Source: Mesocentrotus franciscanus (Eukaryota; Echinodermata; Echinoidea; Camarodonta; Strongylocentrotidae). From it: 64,000 nt of DNA. The notes under the pieces are model-generated. The model worked only from the letters and a program-made list of their open reading frames with translations, did not search any database and was not told the DNA's origin. The stretch covers positions 19,551,714-19,615,713 of the forward strand of contig CP137668.1 of NCBI GenBank assembly GCA_037976565.1, read 5' to 3'. Within the stretch, counting starts at the first letter, position 1, and each line of letters begins with the position of its first letter. The translations under genes were made by a program, and so were the position numbers. Shown here piece by piece: positions 43,144 through 56,700 of the stretch.

Positions 43144-44129
43144 CATGAATGCTTCTAAATAAGCATATTTTTTTGCCCGTCTGTAAATTTGGGAATGAGT
43201 CATTTTCCAACAAACGCATACAAAAGTATAAATTGTTTTTAAAAGTGCGAAAAATCCAGGAAAATCATGTCATTTCAGCAACATTTGTAAATTACTGGTA
43301 TCGAATTAGAAATAAACCACGTTTGAATTGTATTTCGGTGGTCAAATCCCGGAAAAAACATGTCATTTCAGCAACATTTGTAAATCACTGGTATCGAATT
43401 AGAAATAAACCATGTTTGAATTTTATTTGGATGATATAATGACAAGGATAATAACCACAAAAACGATATACGTTCTCATTACCGTGAAATTAAGAATCAT
43501 ATTTGTTTTTTTGACTGTTATGTAGATGTTGATGATATGACAAGGATAATGATATAATCACAAAAACGATAGAAATTCTCATTTTCGTGAAGTGACCATA
43601 TATTTTTGTGGGTTTGGGTTATGCATGTAGATGAGGATGATAATATGACAATGATAATAAGGGCCTATAATATTTCGGAGAGACATCGAGAGAGACGCGG
43701 TGAAATATAATTGGTTATAATCCAAACGGTACAGGAAAAAACCACACGACGCTAGTTCAGAATCATATCCAAATTTCGACCCGTAACTCCGGGGTGGAGA
43801 TACCCTAAGTATTACGGTAGATAACTTCACGCAGGCGCTCGACCGCACGCAACCCACCATGTATTGTGCAGCGGTTTAGCGTGAAACCTGTGAGAAAGTG
43901 TATACTAAAGTGTTCATTTTTCAGAAAAATACTCCTCAAAAGATAAGAAAATTGACAAAAACAGGTAAGAAACATAACGGCTTTTAAATCATGACCATTA
44001 TTTGAACAATCGATGAAGATTTAGTTGATTTTTGGTATGTTTTAGTAGGGTATCTTCACGCCGGAGTTAGGGTCGAAGTCTAGATATGATTCTGAACTAG
44101 CGCCAAACAAACTACCGTGTTTTAGGAAA

Positions 44130-44205
44130 GAGAGAGGGAGAGGGAGAGAAATAAAGAGAGAGACAGAGAGAGACAGAGAGAGACAGAGAGAGAAAGAGAG
44201 GAGAC
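44130..44205. repeat. (GAGAGACA)n microsatellite
   Basis: Purine-rich imperfect repeat; the serine/leucine-rich open frame opposite it is an artefact. Confidence 0.85.
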
Positions 44206-46843
44206 TATCTAGATAGACATATTTCTTGTATTTCTTACATGTAGGCCTATATCTGAACGATTTCATTTCATATTGCTTTCTTTCCGATATTCCGTTTCCT
44301 GAATACATTTCAGACATAAGAATTGAACAAATAATAAGAGTTCATGTATCCCGTAGGCCTACTGGAAACTTGTCTATTATACATGTATATAGATCCAAGA
44401 GCTGTATCAGTCGAAGCTGAGACTAGATTGAGACGGTTGCCGAAGAGGGTTTTACCATGGACCTACTAATCACGTAGGTCTATGCATTGTGCATATTGAA
44501 CGGCAACGGAGATGTGTATCTGATTCATACACTACACAGACACACACTGTACCATGGATATAAGCCATGCGAATACAGTCCCTTCCCCGCTCAGCGAGGT
44601 CACCGCGGTGTCGAGGCTTGCGCCGAGACGTAACACAGTTTCAACATCGATTATACCAAGGACCATGTACGACAGTAGATGGCGCTAGTAAACAACACCA
44701 GGGGCTGTTTTATATACAGGCAGCTTGGAACTAATAATTGATTTATTAATTACTGTTTAATTTACTAAAAAAAAAATATCTGTATTTCAGCAGTGGAGAT
44801 TGGTTAAAAATATTCCTATAACATCTTTTTATAAGATCAAACAGTTTCAGAGGAATTCAATATTTTCACCAACACTTTGTAATACCTTTAAAGTTTTGCG
44901 ACCTTCGAATGGGGTTTGGGCGTTTCATCGGTTTTAACTCAAGATTCAAGATTCAAGATAATTTATTGTCTGATTTAAAAAATACAGAAATTTGTCCTCC
45001 ACTGGCGAGTGACATACATAAACAGCAACATAGACGATATATAAATACATTCAAGGATACAAAGAAAATACAACAATAATAATAACAGCAATAATATAAA
45101 TACATGTAACAGAACCGACATGTAGACTTGTAAACTGGCATTAAAAATTAAAAATTGAATCTCGACAAAGCACAGAATGCATGAAAAAAGATGAATTAAG
45201 TGTTTGAACATTCACCCTTCTCTCCCGGAGAAGGAGTATGAGGGAAAAACAGAGAAAAGAACAAATGAGAGAGAGAGGAGTCGCATGAACAGAGAGGAAA
45301 AGTGAGGGAGAAAGAGAAGGTGACATAAAACGAAGAGCTCCGGGAGGGAAGAGATGAGGTAGAGTACAGGCTATCAAGAACCGTGGTAAAAAAGACAAAC
45401 TAGTCATCAACATTCGACAATGCAAGCTAGATATGTACACCCTGTGATGTTGAAAATTACTAAGAAAAATTACTAAGAAAATGTAAGAGGGCATGCATGA
45501 GGTCTGGTACATGCACATTAGAGATACAGTGTAGAAGAAAGGAGAGAAGTATAAAGAAAAGTGGTAGAGAAGGGAGAGATACACACCTAAAAACAAAAGC
45601 TTCAGGTGAAAGGAGGAAGAAGGGAAGAGGGAAGGAGAAAGAACATAGCAACTGACATTCATGCATGCACTCGAACTACATTATTCATCAGTTAAAAGAA
45701 TACCGTTTCGCATTATTGTGGACAGAGTGAAAGGCATATAATCACTGTCATAAAAGACAGTTATTTCCTTTAAAAACAAAAGCATCTCTTCTCAAATATA
45801 CAAATTTGTTGAGTTGAGAGCATTTATTGTTATATGTTACATTATTGCACTTAATACTAACATTTGAGATATTAACATTGATTAAAATAAGCATGGCAAA
45901 AGACAGCAAAAGACAGCAACTGTTGCTGGATATGACACTGAAAGTCCTTTTCTTTTTCTCAGCCGTGGGGTGGGGGCACATTGATTGGAGATATCGACCA
46001 CACTGCAGAATTTCGGCAAAAAAAATCCCCACAGAGCCAAAAGATTGATTTTTTTTTCCACATCCAATAAAACTTTTAAAGTATAGCTTATAACAGGTAA
46101 TTTTAACTTGTTGTTCATAACAGAATTCTCTGAAACGGGGCCCAGATCAATGAAATATAATACTTGTACAAGATAAGTTTAAAGATACAGTTTAAGTTTA
46201 TTCCAACAATGGATATAGCATCAAGGCCTATCGAATGCGAGTTCCTTGATTAATTAAGGTAAAACTATTAACTAGAAAGAAAAAATTACCATAATTCAGA
46301 AAAATAACAATACAGGTTAACGAAATATCGTGAATAATAATATATGCATTATAATTATATGATAAAATTTGGTAAAATCAATGTTAGGCAAAATAACCTC
46401 CTAATATCTAAAGAGCTCTGTGTTTTATTGTGTTATGAATTCATCATTCAATTCAGTGGTTTCTTGGAAATAACCATAGCCTGGATCATGATTGCTTATA
46501 TCAAGTGAATTGAATATTTATGGAAGTATTGTCAATATGGCAGTAGCCTGAAACGTGCTACCACTTGTCTCCAACAATCTCTACGGTAGATCATTCCGTG
46601 CAGTCTGATCATGCGCAAAAAATTACATGCATGTCGTTTTGAGAGCAAGGAAAGTTCAACCTGTAAAAGAAAGCAAAACAATTATAGGAGTAGAAGACTG
46701 GTGAAAGTTTGAATGAAATCGGGTAAAACATAATAAATTTAAGATTATTTAAAAGTTGTAATCACTATGGGCACTTCATATTGGCTGAATCGGTAATGTC
46801 ACTGTGACGTAGTTCCGGACAACTTTCTCATTTGTTTCAACAC

Positions 46844-46855
<12 letters not shown>

Positions 46856-46881
<26 letters not shown>
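46856..46881. repeat. (TA)n microsatellite
   Basis: A pure run of thirteen TA dinucleotides, preceded by an (AAC)n stretch. Confidence 0.9.
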
Positions 46882-46882
<1 letters not shown>

Positions 46883-47519
46883 GACTCAGGAGTGTCTTTT
46901 CTTTTTAGGACTTACAGTAATATTCTATCATTTGTATAGTCTGAGTAGTTCCCCCAGGGGATAAGTCACTAGTGAGAAAAACATATTTAAAAAAATATTT
47001 TTGTACACGACAATTAAGCGGGAGAGTTGTCTGTATTTTCGTCACAATCCACTGACCAAATTGCCAATTTGAGATTCGCACAGACTTAGTGATCACATGT
47101 TTCAAACATTCATAACTCTCTCAATAATAGTCCGATTTATTTCAAACTTTCACCTTTCTATTTCTCTTATTTGTCTGTACAAACAAACTTATTACAAAGG
47201 TTGGATTGTTTTTTAATACTGGAGATTCATATGAATGTTGATGTTCCTATATGTGCATCAATCAAACGATGTCGTCATTGAACTGTCCCCTATTAAGTTT
47301 TTTATTAGTTTTAAACAACGGGATATAAAAACAAACCAAGGAGCACCCCCAGATTTACAATAAATGGAATAAGGAATTCACAATTCAGGGTTTTTCCGTG
47401 TTCCAGATATCTTGATGTTTTCAAATTCAACAGTTATTAAAAGCGTGCTATTTCGTAACCATTTCTTCCTCCATTTCAAATTTTCTGGCTTTCGGTCACG
47501 ATACTTGTTAAATAACCTT

Positions 47520-47735
47520 TTAATAATCATCATCATCGTCATCACTATTATTTTCATTATCGTTATTGTTATTATTAATATTATCATTATAAGTATCATT
47601 ATTATTATTATCATTATCATTATTATGAACATCATGATCATCATCACCATTATTATTGTTATTATTATTATCGTTATTATTATTATTTTCATCATCACAA
47701 TCTTTATTATCATCATCATCGTCGTCAACATCATC
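47520..47735. repeat. (TCA/TTA)n microsatellite
   Basis: More than 200 bp of ATCATTATT-type repeats. Open frames on both strands (Ile-rich, Met-rich) are artefacts. Confidence 0.9.
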
Positions 47736-48885
47736 ATTTATTTATTCATTTATGTATTGTTATATGCATGTATAATGTGATATTTTAATGTCTGGAATCA
47801 TTTGACGACGTGGGCAACATCTGGCGCCATGACAAATATTTTTTTTGCTAAGGTCCCAAAGCTAATTAGGAATTATCGTCAAGTTGCATGTCTCCAGTAG
47901 GCATAACAGTACTCTTGAAACAAGAACGTTAAATTTTTGAATGAAAACTTATGTAGTGTTAGATTGTATATGCGTATGTTTGAAGGGGTGGGGAGGGGGC
48001 TAAAGGAGAAGAAGCTCTAAAATTTAATATCACCACCGTGCAAACATATTTGACGTAAGCTTTGACATTTTGATGTGTGTTTTTTTACTGGAGATTTTTA
48101 CAGAACAAGTTTTTTAACAGACGTTCAATATTTACTGACCCGAATTCCCAATATTTGCCGCTACTCTGTTGACACATCGATCTCCTCATTGACAGATCTT
48201 TATTTATTATCAATATCAATATTTAGGGCTTGATGGCAGGTCGGTTTGAGGTATACCATAAGCTGTATTTTTTTAACGTTGATACGGCATTTCACAGTAT
48301 AAGTAATAGTGGTATTCAATAAATCTTTAACATATAGTTATTTTCTAGCGAGCGAGCATAACAGTTGGGGCACATTTCATTTTAAACAGCACATTTTGAA
48401 AAAGTGCATTTATTAATTCACTGTTGCATGGATTATGGATTTGTATTTGTGATAATATTTCAATCAATAACACAACTTCATAAGAACGTCTATAAAATGT
48501 CCTATGTGTGGGTTTTGGACCTACCTTTAAAGAGATGCACATACCGGCCCGTATCCTTTTTCCTTTCTTTAACTTTAAAATTTGGATTCATAACTATGCA
48601 AATCGAATTGCAAAAATATATATATATGTAATAAATAATTAATGAAGTCTTTGATTTTTTATTTACCTTGAATAATATTGCTCAATTGACTGAAAATTCA
48701 GATTTTTCTTTTTAAATGGTTGAAATGTGTCGGGATGGGAGCGAACTATTTAGATATTGTCATAACCATACAGCATACTTCTTCCTCTCAGCTTTTTCTT
48801 TGCCAAATGATAGATCTCATTTCGGAATGAATTTTTAACAATAAAAGACTCACTCCTTACTTATAGATTATTTTAAAAAACCCTA

Positions 48886-49127
48886 ACATGATGATTAATA
48901 ATGATAATAGCTGTGTCTTATTTATCCAGGGTAGCCACACAAAAATTGATACTGCTTTTACAATTAGTATTACCCTAGCAATTGCCATGAGGTACCCGTT
49001 TACACCTGGGTGGAGAAAGGCAAATGTGGATTGATGTCTTGCCAAAGGACATTAGTGTCGGGCTGGGATTCGAACCCTCAACCCTTGGATTGAGAGTCAA
49101 GTGAATGAACCACTATATCACGACACC
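48886..49127 (-). mobile_element. tRNA-derived SINE (well preserved)
   Basis: Read on the minus strand: a tRNA-like head starting GGTGTCGTGATATAGTGG (A box), B box GGGTTCGAATCCC at 49077-49065, a body with ATGTCCTTTGGCAAGAC, CACCCAGGTGTAAACGGGTA and CAATTGCTAGGGTAATA, and an ATT-rich tail. It matches 63669-63893 along its length. Confidence 0.85.
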
Positions 49128-49396
49128 TTTACGCGTCTGAGACTAGGACTAATGACAATTAGAATGTTAGTCACGTAAAAATTAAGACATAGTTACGTAG
49201 GAAACAGGCTGTGTTCAGGTGTATATGTAATTTGAATGCTCTACCTAATGATTTATTCATCAAGAACATGATATTCTTTAAAAATAACTATTAATGCATT
49301 ATGTAAACACTGTACAATATGCATATAATTAGGCTATTTGTAACATTTTATATAGACGTCACGGACTGTGCAATCACAGGCATACATATATAGTAA

Positions 49397-49423
49397 TACC
49401 AGGAAGATGACATCTTCCTGGTA
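49397..49423. repeat. Short perfect hairpin with flanking direct repeat
   Basis: TACCAGGAAGAT, a 3-base loop, then ATCTTCCTGGTA. TAATACC lies on both sides. It is small and may be chance or a remnant of an inverted duplication. Confidence 0.6.
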
Positions 49424-49744
49424 ATACCATTTGTTTAGTTATAAATTCGTCTCATGTATGATGATGTTGCTTACAACAGAATGTATCTTTCAACGTTAGG
49501 AGGCGCCATGACCTATAGAGATAATACTAATTTTCAGTTTCATTTTTATATTCCGCTGCCTCATTCAAAAGAAGAAAAAGTTTGTTCTAACAAATATAAT
49601 AACCCCTGAATGTTTTGCTATTACTGGAATGAATGAATGCATGAATAAATAAACTTGTGTTGGGAGGGAGGGGGCACAGAGCCTTTTGATAACATGAGCC
49701 CATCCAGCTCCTTCCCCTACGCCTGTTTCTGCTACCTGAATTAA

Positions 49745-50073
49745 TGATAATAATAATAGTTCGTTCTTATATAGCGCTTTTCAGGACCGCAGGCCCTCTC
49801 AAAGCGCTTTACAGATATATATTATTACCCCAGTCATCGGGTTCAGGCTTACCGCACACAATGTATTCACATTCTCCACTCCCTAGGGAGCATTCCAGCC
49901 AGGCGTCATTTTTACAAGCGCACACTTGCTCATCTAACCACATTAACTTTCGTATCCTACCGAGTGGCAAATGTAGATCAATGTTTTGCCAAAGGACATT
50001 AGTGCCGCGGCGGGACTTGAACCGCGGACCTTGTGATCCACAGTCCGGTGACATATCACTCGACAACGACACC
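49745..50073 (-). mobile_element. tRNA-derived SINE, related family with long body
   Basis: Read on the minus strand: head GGTGTCGTTGTCGAGTGATA, B box GGTTCAAGTCCCG at 50023-50011, the shared 'AATGTCCTTTGGCAAAACAT' body, then a different 3' half ending in AAAGCGCTATATAAG and an ATT tail. The 'AGCGCTTTACAGATAT' 3' segment also occurs alone at 34665-34690 and near 37520, so that tail is a separate dispersed unit. Confidence 0.8.
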
Positions 50074-50539
50074 TCTACATCAGTACCTATGATGACGCCC
50101 AGTAAGTCTAAAGTCTCGTAGAGGGCCATTCAACAGGTCTGTTCCTGATCATATAAAGCCATAGAGATATAACATCTCTATGTATAAAGCTTATCAAATA
50201 TCCACATAATACAGGGTCAAAACATTAGTTCAAACAGTTAGGTTCAAACAGCTGTCGGAGATCATTTGCTAGATGTTTCTACATTTATTTTTGATCATTT
50301 TTCATTCTTTAATTATCATTATCATCTTTTAGTCAGACATTACAGCGGCGGCGGCCTGTGATGAGTTTTGTCGATATACACCGTCTCCCATGTTTCTTGG
50401 TTTCCTCACAGTATAGTACCAGTCGCTGATACGAGATCGATGTTGTATAGCGCCATCTTGTGTTCAATGAAGGCTATGTTTTTCGGTTGGTCTGCACATT
50501 ATATCTGAGATCAATTATGATGACATGACAGCTAGCTAC

Positions 50540-50675
50540 AATGTACCGGTAGTGAACGTCGTATCATCAGCTGTTAACTCGAAAATAAAGCTGAGCGAAA
50601 GGAGACAAGTACACGGCCCGGCATACTTTCCAGAGCTCCTGATTATCAACATTGCATTTGTTTTAGTCTGTCAAA
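50540..50675 (+). promoter_or_regulatory. Putative promoter and 5' UTR of the NT5C3-like gene
   Basis: The sequence just before the start codon is relatively free of simple repeats. No TATA box is obvious. The region 50340-50460 carries GCGGCGGCGG and several CpGs. The transcription start cannot be placed from sequence alone. Confidence 0.3.
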
Positions 50676-50795
50676 ATGTGGCGATCATCTACGATTAAAA
50701 TGGTGTTAGCTGGAGGAGTGGTTGCTGCTGGTGCTGCAGCTGTAGCAGTTTACATGTCGAGGAGTAAAACAAAAAAGGCTGTCATTAACTACATG
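50676..50795 (+). CDS. NT5C3: NT5C3 coding exon 1 (signal anchor)
   Basis: Forty codons from ATG at 50676 to a GTATGT donor, phase 0. It encodes MWRSSTIKMVLAGGVVAAGA followed by AAVAVYMSRSKTKK. The hydrophobic stretch then basic residues suggests an N-terminal membrane anchor, as in the long NT5C3A isoforms. Shorter cytosolic isoforms use other first exons in vertebrates; none was seen here. The exon is conserved in type rather than in sequence. Confidence 0.85.
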
Positions 50796-53700
50796 GTATG
50801 TGTATCACCCTGAACTTAAAAGCTCAGCTCAGCTCAGCGGCTCGTAAACATGGTATTGATCATATCGGAGGAGGCTGGCGCGGCTGTGCTGTGAGCTGTG
50901 TTGCGTCCTTGCATGGAGGGCACGCCGCGATTTTTTTTGTTTACCAAAATTAAATATAATTTCAGGGCCTATTAGTATTATATGTCGTTGATGATGGAAC
51001 GAGCGTATAGTAACTGTGAGTGATAATCTTAATTTTGTGACTGACTAACTTTAAGTTTTAACATAAACATGATGTGAATTTCACCTTTAGGCTGTAGCTG
51101 CAACTTAAATTAAAATAAAAGGCTTGCCCTTGTTTGGCTTAATCTAAATTCTACTTACTTGGCCTCTTACTTAGTTAGGCTAAGTCTGGGGACTTAAAGT
51201 GAGTGGATCGTCAGTTTCCATGTGCAGAAGGCCATAATTCGCTGACACCAGACTTGGTGGAAATAACATTAATGGGAGTACAAATCTGCACACAGCAAAT
51301 CCGTAGGCCAGTCAAGAATTCCCCCCTAATCTCTCGAGAGTCTAGCTTCGGATCCCGCTTCGCTTCGGATCGGATGAGGGAAAAGCAAAGCATTATATAA
51401 GGTCCAATGGTCATAAAACTGAAGGCTAACCCTGGTGATTGACAACACCTGTTATTGGGTAAACACCCGAACGGTGTCGAATGACTTCTATGTGTCTTTA
51501 AGTTAGGGATTCTTCTGTACGCACTCTATATTCATGTCTTTGAGTTGAGTGTATGATGAGAAATAGATCTAGGCCTCTTTTAGTTTAGATCCAATGTTAT
51601 ACATGTAGGTCTGTACAACAATTTATAAAAATTGTTAGCAAACCTCAATGATTGATATTATTGTTGCTCAGCCACCTCTGAAGTTTTGTGCGTATTTGCA
51701 GGATTCATAGCTTGTGCCTTGAGTTGTGGACTAGCTTGTGGAGCTTTGCCTTAGCCTTGAGTCTTGAGTCACCCAGGCTTGGGCTTGTCCATACGTCATG
51801 AAAGTTGATAAATTAACCCAAATTTGTGTAGATAACTTGCTGGTGAGTGGTGGTTTATGTTGGATTTTTCATGTTTTTTACCATCTTTTGATATATTAAT
51901 TAGCCTGATCATTATTTTTAACTTGAATTGATAAACAACAAATTTACAAGTGACATGAGTGAAAAAGAAACTTAGTGTGATCAGTATTAATCCACATTTG
52001 CAATTTTGCAAATGTAATGTATTGATATTTCTCACATTCTACCCAACTTTGTAGAGGTCTATTATATTATTTATCAAATTTAAAGCAAAATATTGATAAA
52101 ATTCTAGACTAAAACTGATTGAAGCTAGAAAACTATTCAATGATTTGTTTTAATTTCAGAATATTACAGTCTCAAAATACGACGTCAGACCATATAATAT
52201 GCACAAACAAAAGAGGTCAAAATAACGAGTCCACATGAGGGTTTATTTAATGCAAATTAATTGCTTGAAAGTCAAGGCTGAATATATGAAGATCTGACAA
52301 ATTGAGTTACAGCTATGCTGTATGCACCTTTGAATTTGCAGATTGCAGCATGTATGATAGATATCATGCATTAAAAATTAGAAGATACGTAATAAAAAAA
52401 TATTGCCATGGGCTTGGATTGCTTTGAGGAATGAAAAATCTATCATTAATTCAGTGTGAGATGTAATTGATCATCATAAATCAGTGTAAAATTCCCATCA
52501 AACATGTGGAATCAAAGTTCATAAGTGTGTAGCTTTATTACCTCAATGGGGTTCTACATGTAGGTTAGGTTTAAGGTTGGTTAGAGTTAAATATAATGTT
52601 GAATCCAGAGTTCACCATAAAAATTTGGTAAGTGTGTAGGAAATGTACCAAAGAGCAATTCTCAGCAGAGCATGTGTCATAAAACCATCCCTATGGATGA
52701 TTCTTGTGTACAATGTAACTTGGATTTGGCAGAATCCACATGTATACGAAAGTGTTAAATTGTACCAATCACCTAAAAAAATAATTTATGTATAGACTAT
52801 AGTGAGAGTGTTTAAAATCAACCTCCAACATACTTTGCATGGCATTCTAATTCTATAGGTCAACGGATAAGGAGTATGAAGTAAATAAAGGATAACATAA
52901 AACCCTGCATATAGCCTTATAGGGCTTGCATGGAACCCATGTCCGACTTGGCTTCCATGCGAGCCGTATTCTACAGTATGCGAATGTGAACTAATGCATT
53001 AACAGGACATTTTATTGTTCACTGTGAGTGTATTTAGATTGCAATGTATCTCTTTGTAGAAGTAATATTTGAAGCTTATATTTTAAATACAGTATAGTGA
53101 CATAGAATGGAAGTGGAACCCATTATATCAAGAGCAAAACATGTGAACATTGGTGATTGGTACACTTTAAGGTTAAGGTCATATCCCCCATTATAAGCCC
53201 CTGAACATTTAATAGTACATGTAATCAGGGGTTTATATAACCATTGTTTAAAGATTGCTGGTGTTAAATCAAACTTCCACTTTGTATATCCTGTCTTTGT
53301 ATGATCATTTAAATACAAGCATGTGTAGGTCAAGGAAAGGGTAACATGTTTCTTTTGACCTCAAGGTGATAAAGGTCACTGACTTCGAACAATGCAACAT
53401 TGGTAGGAGTACGGGGGGGGGGGAGTCTGTTTCTCAAAACCATCATACATACATACATACATGTACATGTAAAGTAAGTCTAACTTTGTGGACATCCCAT
53501 TGAAACTTGTGTTATAGAATCAAAACGCGTTTCTATGGGATATCCAAGGACTTATACTTATGACGGTTTCGAGAAACCGGCCCCAACTTACTGAGAATAA
53601 AATAACATTGTACGGAATATGAAAGAATGGCACAAGCTTCTCATTTTTTTTTTTTAAAGCTTAGTTAAAGACTGCCTTATAACCCTCATATAACTACTTT

Positions 53701-56700
53701 TATATAGATTATCAACTCATACATTTGTCTTTGTTTGTAGAAAACATTGTTCTGGTCCAGAAAGGGCAGAGATGTACATGTATGGGCCTCTTGCCCTCTT
53801 TTGTATCATTTCTTTTCTTTTACTTACCGATATGTTGCATTATATTATTATTTTGAAAAAGTAAATCCTAAAATTTACACTCAAAAATCAAAATGGATAA
53901 GGTGTAGGTACAGTAGACCTATCATACAGTGTATGAAAGTGCAGGGTGTATTAAGATAATAAGATTCCTACTTTTGATTTGCAGGATTACGTATTGTAAT
54001 TCAAATCCAGTCATGGTATATCATTTGACATAACCACATCAAAAAGGGTTCTGCAATTCAAGTTTGAGTGTTGATATCTCTTTGGTTACTATACTACAGT
54101 GTATTACTATTGTCATACATGAATTTGGATTTCATTGTTGACATTTGACAATAACAATGCATTTTGCAACACTTCACTTTTGACTTGGCCCCATATTCAT
54201 GTGTACTGCCCATTCCATGATTAAATCATCATTACAAATAGGGCGTAATTGTAAAGGGTGTACTGCACATTCTGTGTTTAAATCGTCATTACAAATAGCC
54301 TATAGGGCGTAATTGTAAAGGGAAATAAACAGGCTATTCAATTATACCAATTTCAAGTATGATGATATAGTAACAATAGAGATATCAATGCTCAAACTTG
54401 AATTGCACATTGTTTAATTACTTTATTGTTCCCGTTCCACTTGAGGGGAAGGAATTGACTGTCCTATATTTGGAACTGTATTGCGCAATATCCAGTATTT
54501 GTTTATATTGGCACCAGTTTTATTGCATCATACCCGTAGCAGCATGAGTACTATACTTGATTAGCATTGAACCTGGAATTCCCCACAGCATTATCTGCTA
54601 TGTTTGAATGATAAATCTATTCAATGTAGATTGAAAAGAATTGTGGATGTGTACAAATATGCAGCATAACTTTGTTTGTTTGTGTGTTTTTTGTTCTTTT
54701 TGGGTGTATTGCAATGTGTTAAATAGATATGACACTGACATTGCCAATAAAAGGTTTATTATCTTTAAAAAAATATGTGTACAACATCTCTTTATTTTGT
54801 ACTTGAATGCAGCGCATGTTTAAGTCCCATTATGGAAATCAATATATTTTGATATTGTTTATTAACTTTACAAAATATAGCCTGTGGCATAGCTACAAGT
54901 CACTTTACATGTATGTACATTCATACATTGTTTAATTCAGTTTCAGTTTTCAGTTTCAGTTTTTTTTTCTTCATTTCCAACAGAACAGTAATTTTGACAA
55001 GAAATCAGTATACAATTCAATATTCAATAATATAATACATTTTACATGGTTTAGAGTTGTGAAATAGAAAGTATACATAAATATCCAGTACAATGGTTTT
55101 TAAAAAGTTTTTTCAAGATAAACCCTGTGGAAATGGAGGGATCCACTGAAAAGCAGAGCTTGTAAAATGTCGATCCCTCAAAATAATTATGATCTCATTC
55201 GCTAAGGATGGAAAAACAATGATGATGAATATTTGTAAAGTACTTTGTAGTAGGCAAAAGTGTAAGATAAGAGTTTTAAAATGTCTATATTTTAAAGAAG
55301 ATGGGAGGGAACGAAGTAGAGACTTGATAATGAGAAAGAGACTGTTGCAGAGAGAGCCAAATCTGGGACATTAGGGAGAGGGGGGAGGGTGGAGAAAAGA
55401 TGTTGACTGTTCTTTTGGGCTATACCCATTCCATGTAGGTTCAAAAGAATTGATCACTTGTCATCTTTAGACATTACATTTGGTATATTTGCATATGATC
55501 ACTTTATTTTGGAGAGATGCTCAATATAAATCTAGGTATTTAGGGGCAATGATGTCATGGGGGAGCATAAAGTGAGGGGAGGGAGTTGGGAAAGGGTTGT
55601 AAGATTTTTTATCTTCTTTTCATTTTCTCTTTTTACTCTCCTTGCTCTTTCCCTTTTTCTGCCAAGCTGGAGACATCAAGTATATACACCTCCCCTCCCT
55701 TCCCCTCTCCCCATCCATACCAACCCTCCCATTTCCCCTTCTCCTTCCCTACATTGTGTACCTCCCCTTTCCTCTTCCCTTTCCTCTCCCCTCCCTTTCC
55801 CTCTCCCCATCCATACCACCCTCCCCTTTCCCCTTCTCCTCCCCTCCCTCCCCTTTCTTCTTCCCTTTCCTCTCCCTTTCCCTCTCCCCATCCATACCAC
55901 TTTCCCCTTCTCCTCCCCTCCCTCCCCTTTCCTTTTCCCTTTCCTCTCCCTCCCTTTCCCTCTCCCCATCCATACCACTTTCCCCTTCTCCTCCCCTCCC
56001 TCCCCTTTCCTCTTCCCTTTCCTTTCCCCTCCCTTTCCCTCTCCCCATCCATACCACTTTCCCCTTCTCCTCCCCTCCCTCCCCTTTCCTTTCCCTTTCC
56101 TCTCCCCTCCCTTTCCCTCTCCCCATCCATACCACTTTCCCCTTCTCCTCCCCTCCCTCCCCCTCTTCCCTTTCCTCTCCCTCCCTTTCCCTCTCCCCAT
56201 CCATACCACTTTCCCCTTCTCCTTTCCCTCCCTCCCTGTCCACCCCCTTCCCTCCCACTTCCCCTCCCTTTCCCCTTCCTCTGCCCTTTCCTTTTCCTTT
56301 CCTCTCCCCTCCCTTTCAACCCCTCCCCCTTCATGTAACTACATTATTTACAACCCGTCCTACATTATGTGTGCAAGATACCCAAATATTGATTATTCAT
56401 TTATTTTTTGTTTGGTTTGTTTTAGATCAAAGAATTCCAGATGAAGCATGTTCATATACGAGATCCAGAGAGAGTAGAAAGGATTGTCACACAGCTCATC
56501 AAAGATGGGCATGACAAGCTACAGGTAGAGTTCATATCTTGATTGTTTGGACTTTGAGCTTTACTTTATGTGCATACGATGGGTGCAGCACCTCCAATCA
56601 GGGAATATGACATTGCTGAATGTATGATTAGTTTAGCAATATCATTATCTTTAAATTGTACTATGCCTTTTAGAATGTGCATGTATCTAAGGGTTTAGTT

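Larger units (their letters stand above)
39546..50675. other. Intergenic, repeat-dominated region (right half)
   Basis: No gene is supported. Contents: a hAT-like element (40269-40468), the GC-rich satellite (42498-43050), an inverted hAT-like end (near 43141), GA repeats (44130-44205), a probable retroposon 3' end (44935-45075, minus), a TA run (46856-46881), a (TCA/TTA)n tract (47520-47735), two SINEs (48886-49127 and 49745-50073) and a short hairpin (49397-49423). In 41000-42490, 45200-46850 and 47800-48880 I see nothing beyond AT-rich DNA. Confidence 0.6.
50796..56425 (+). other. Intron 1 of NT5C3
   Basis: The 5.6 kb intron is mostly AT-rich without genes. It holds a MITE (53414-53584), a probable retroposon 3' fragment near 54935-55040 and a long pyrimidine minisatellite (55610-56335) just before exon 2. 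Confidence 0.7.

Noticed and set aside
45141..45662. 173-codon minus-strand Ser/Phe/Leu-rich frame
   Set aside because: The plus strand is purine-rich (AGAGAGAA-type), which removes stops; no domain or start context.
47378..47780. Ile-rich and Met-rich frames of about 120 codons on each strand
   Set aside because: Trinucleotide microsatellite read in both directions.
49809..50129. 106-codon minus-strand frame and the 125-codon plus frame
   Set aside because: Both lie over a tRNA-derived SINE; the apparent peptide is a SINE translation.
55557..56514. Long Pro/Ser/Phe- or Gly/Arg/Lys-rich open frames up to 295 codons on both strands
   Set aside because: They arise from the pyrimidine minisatellite, which lacks stop codons in any frame.
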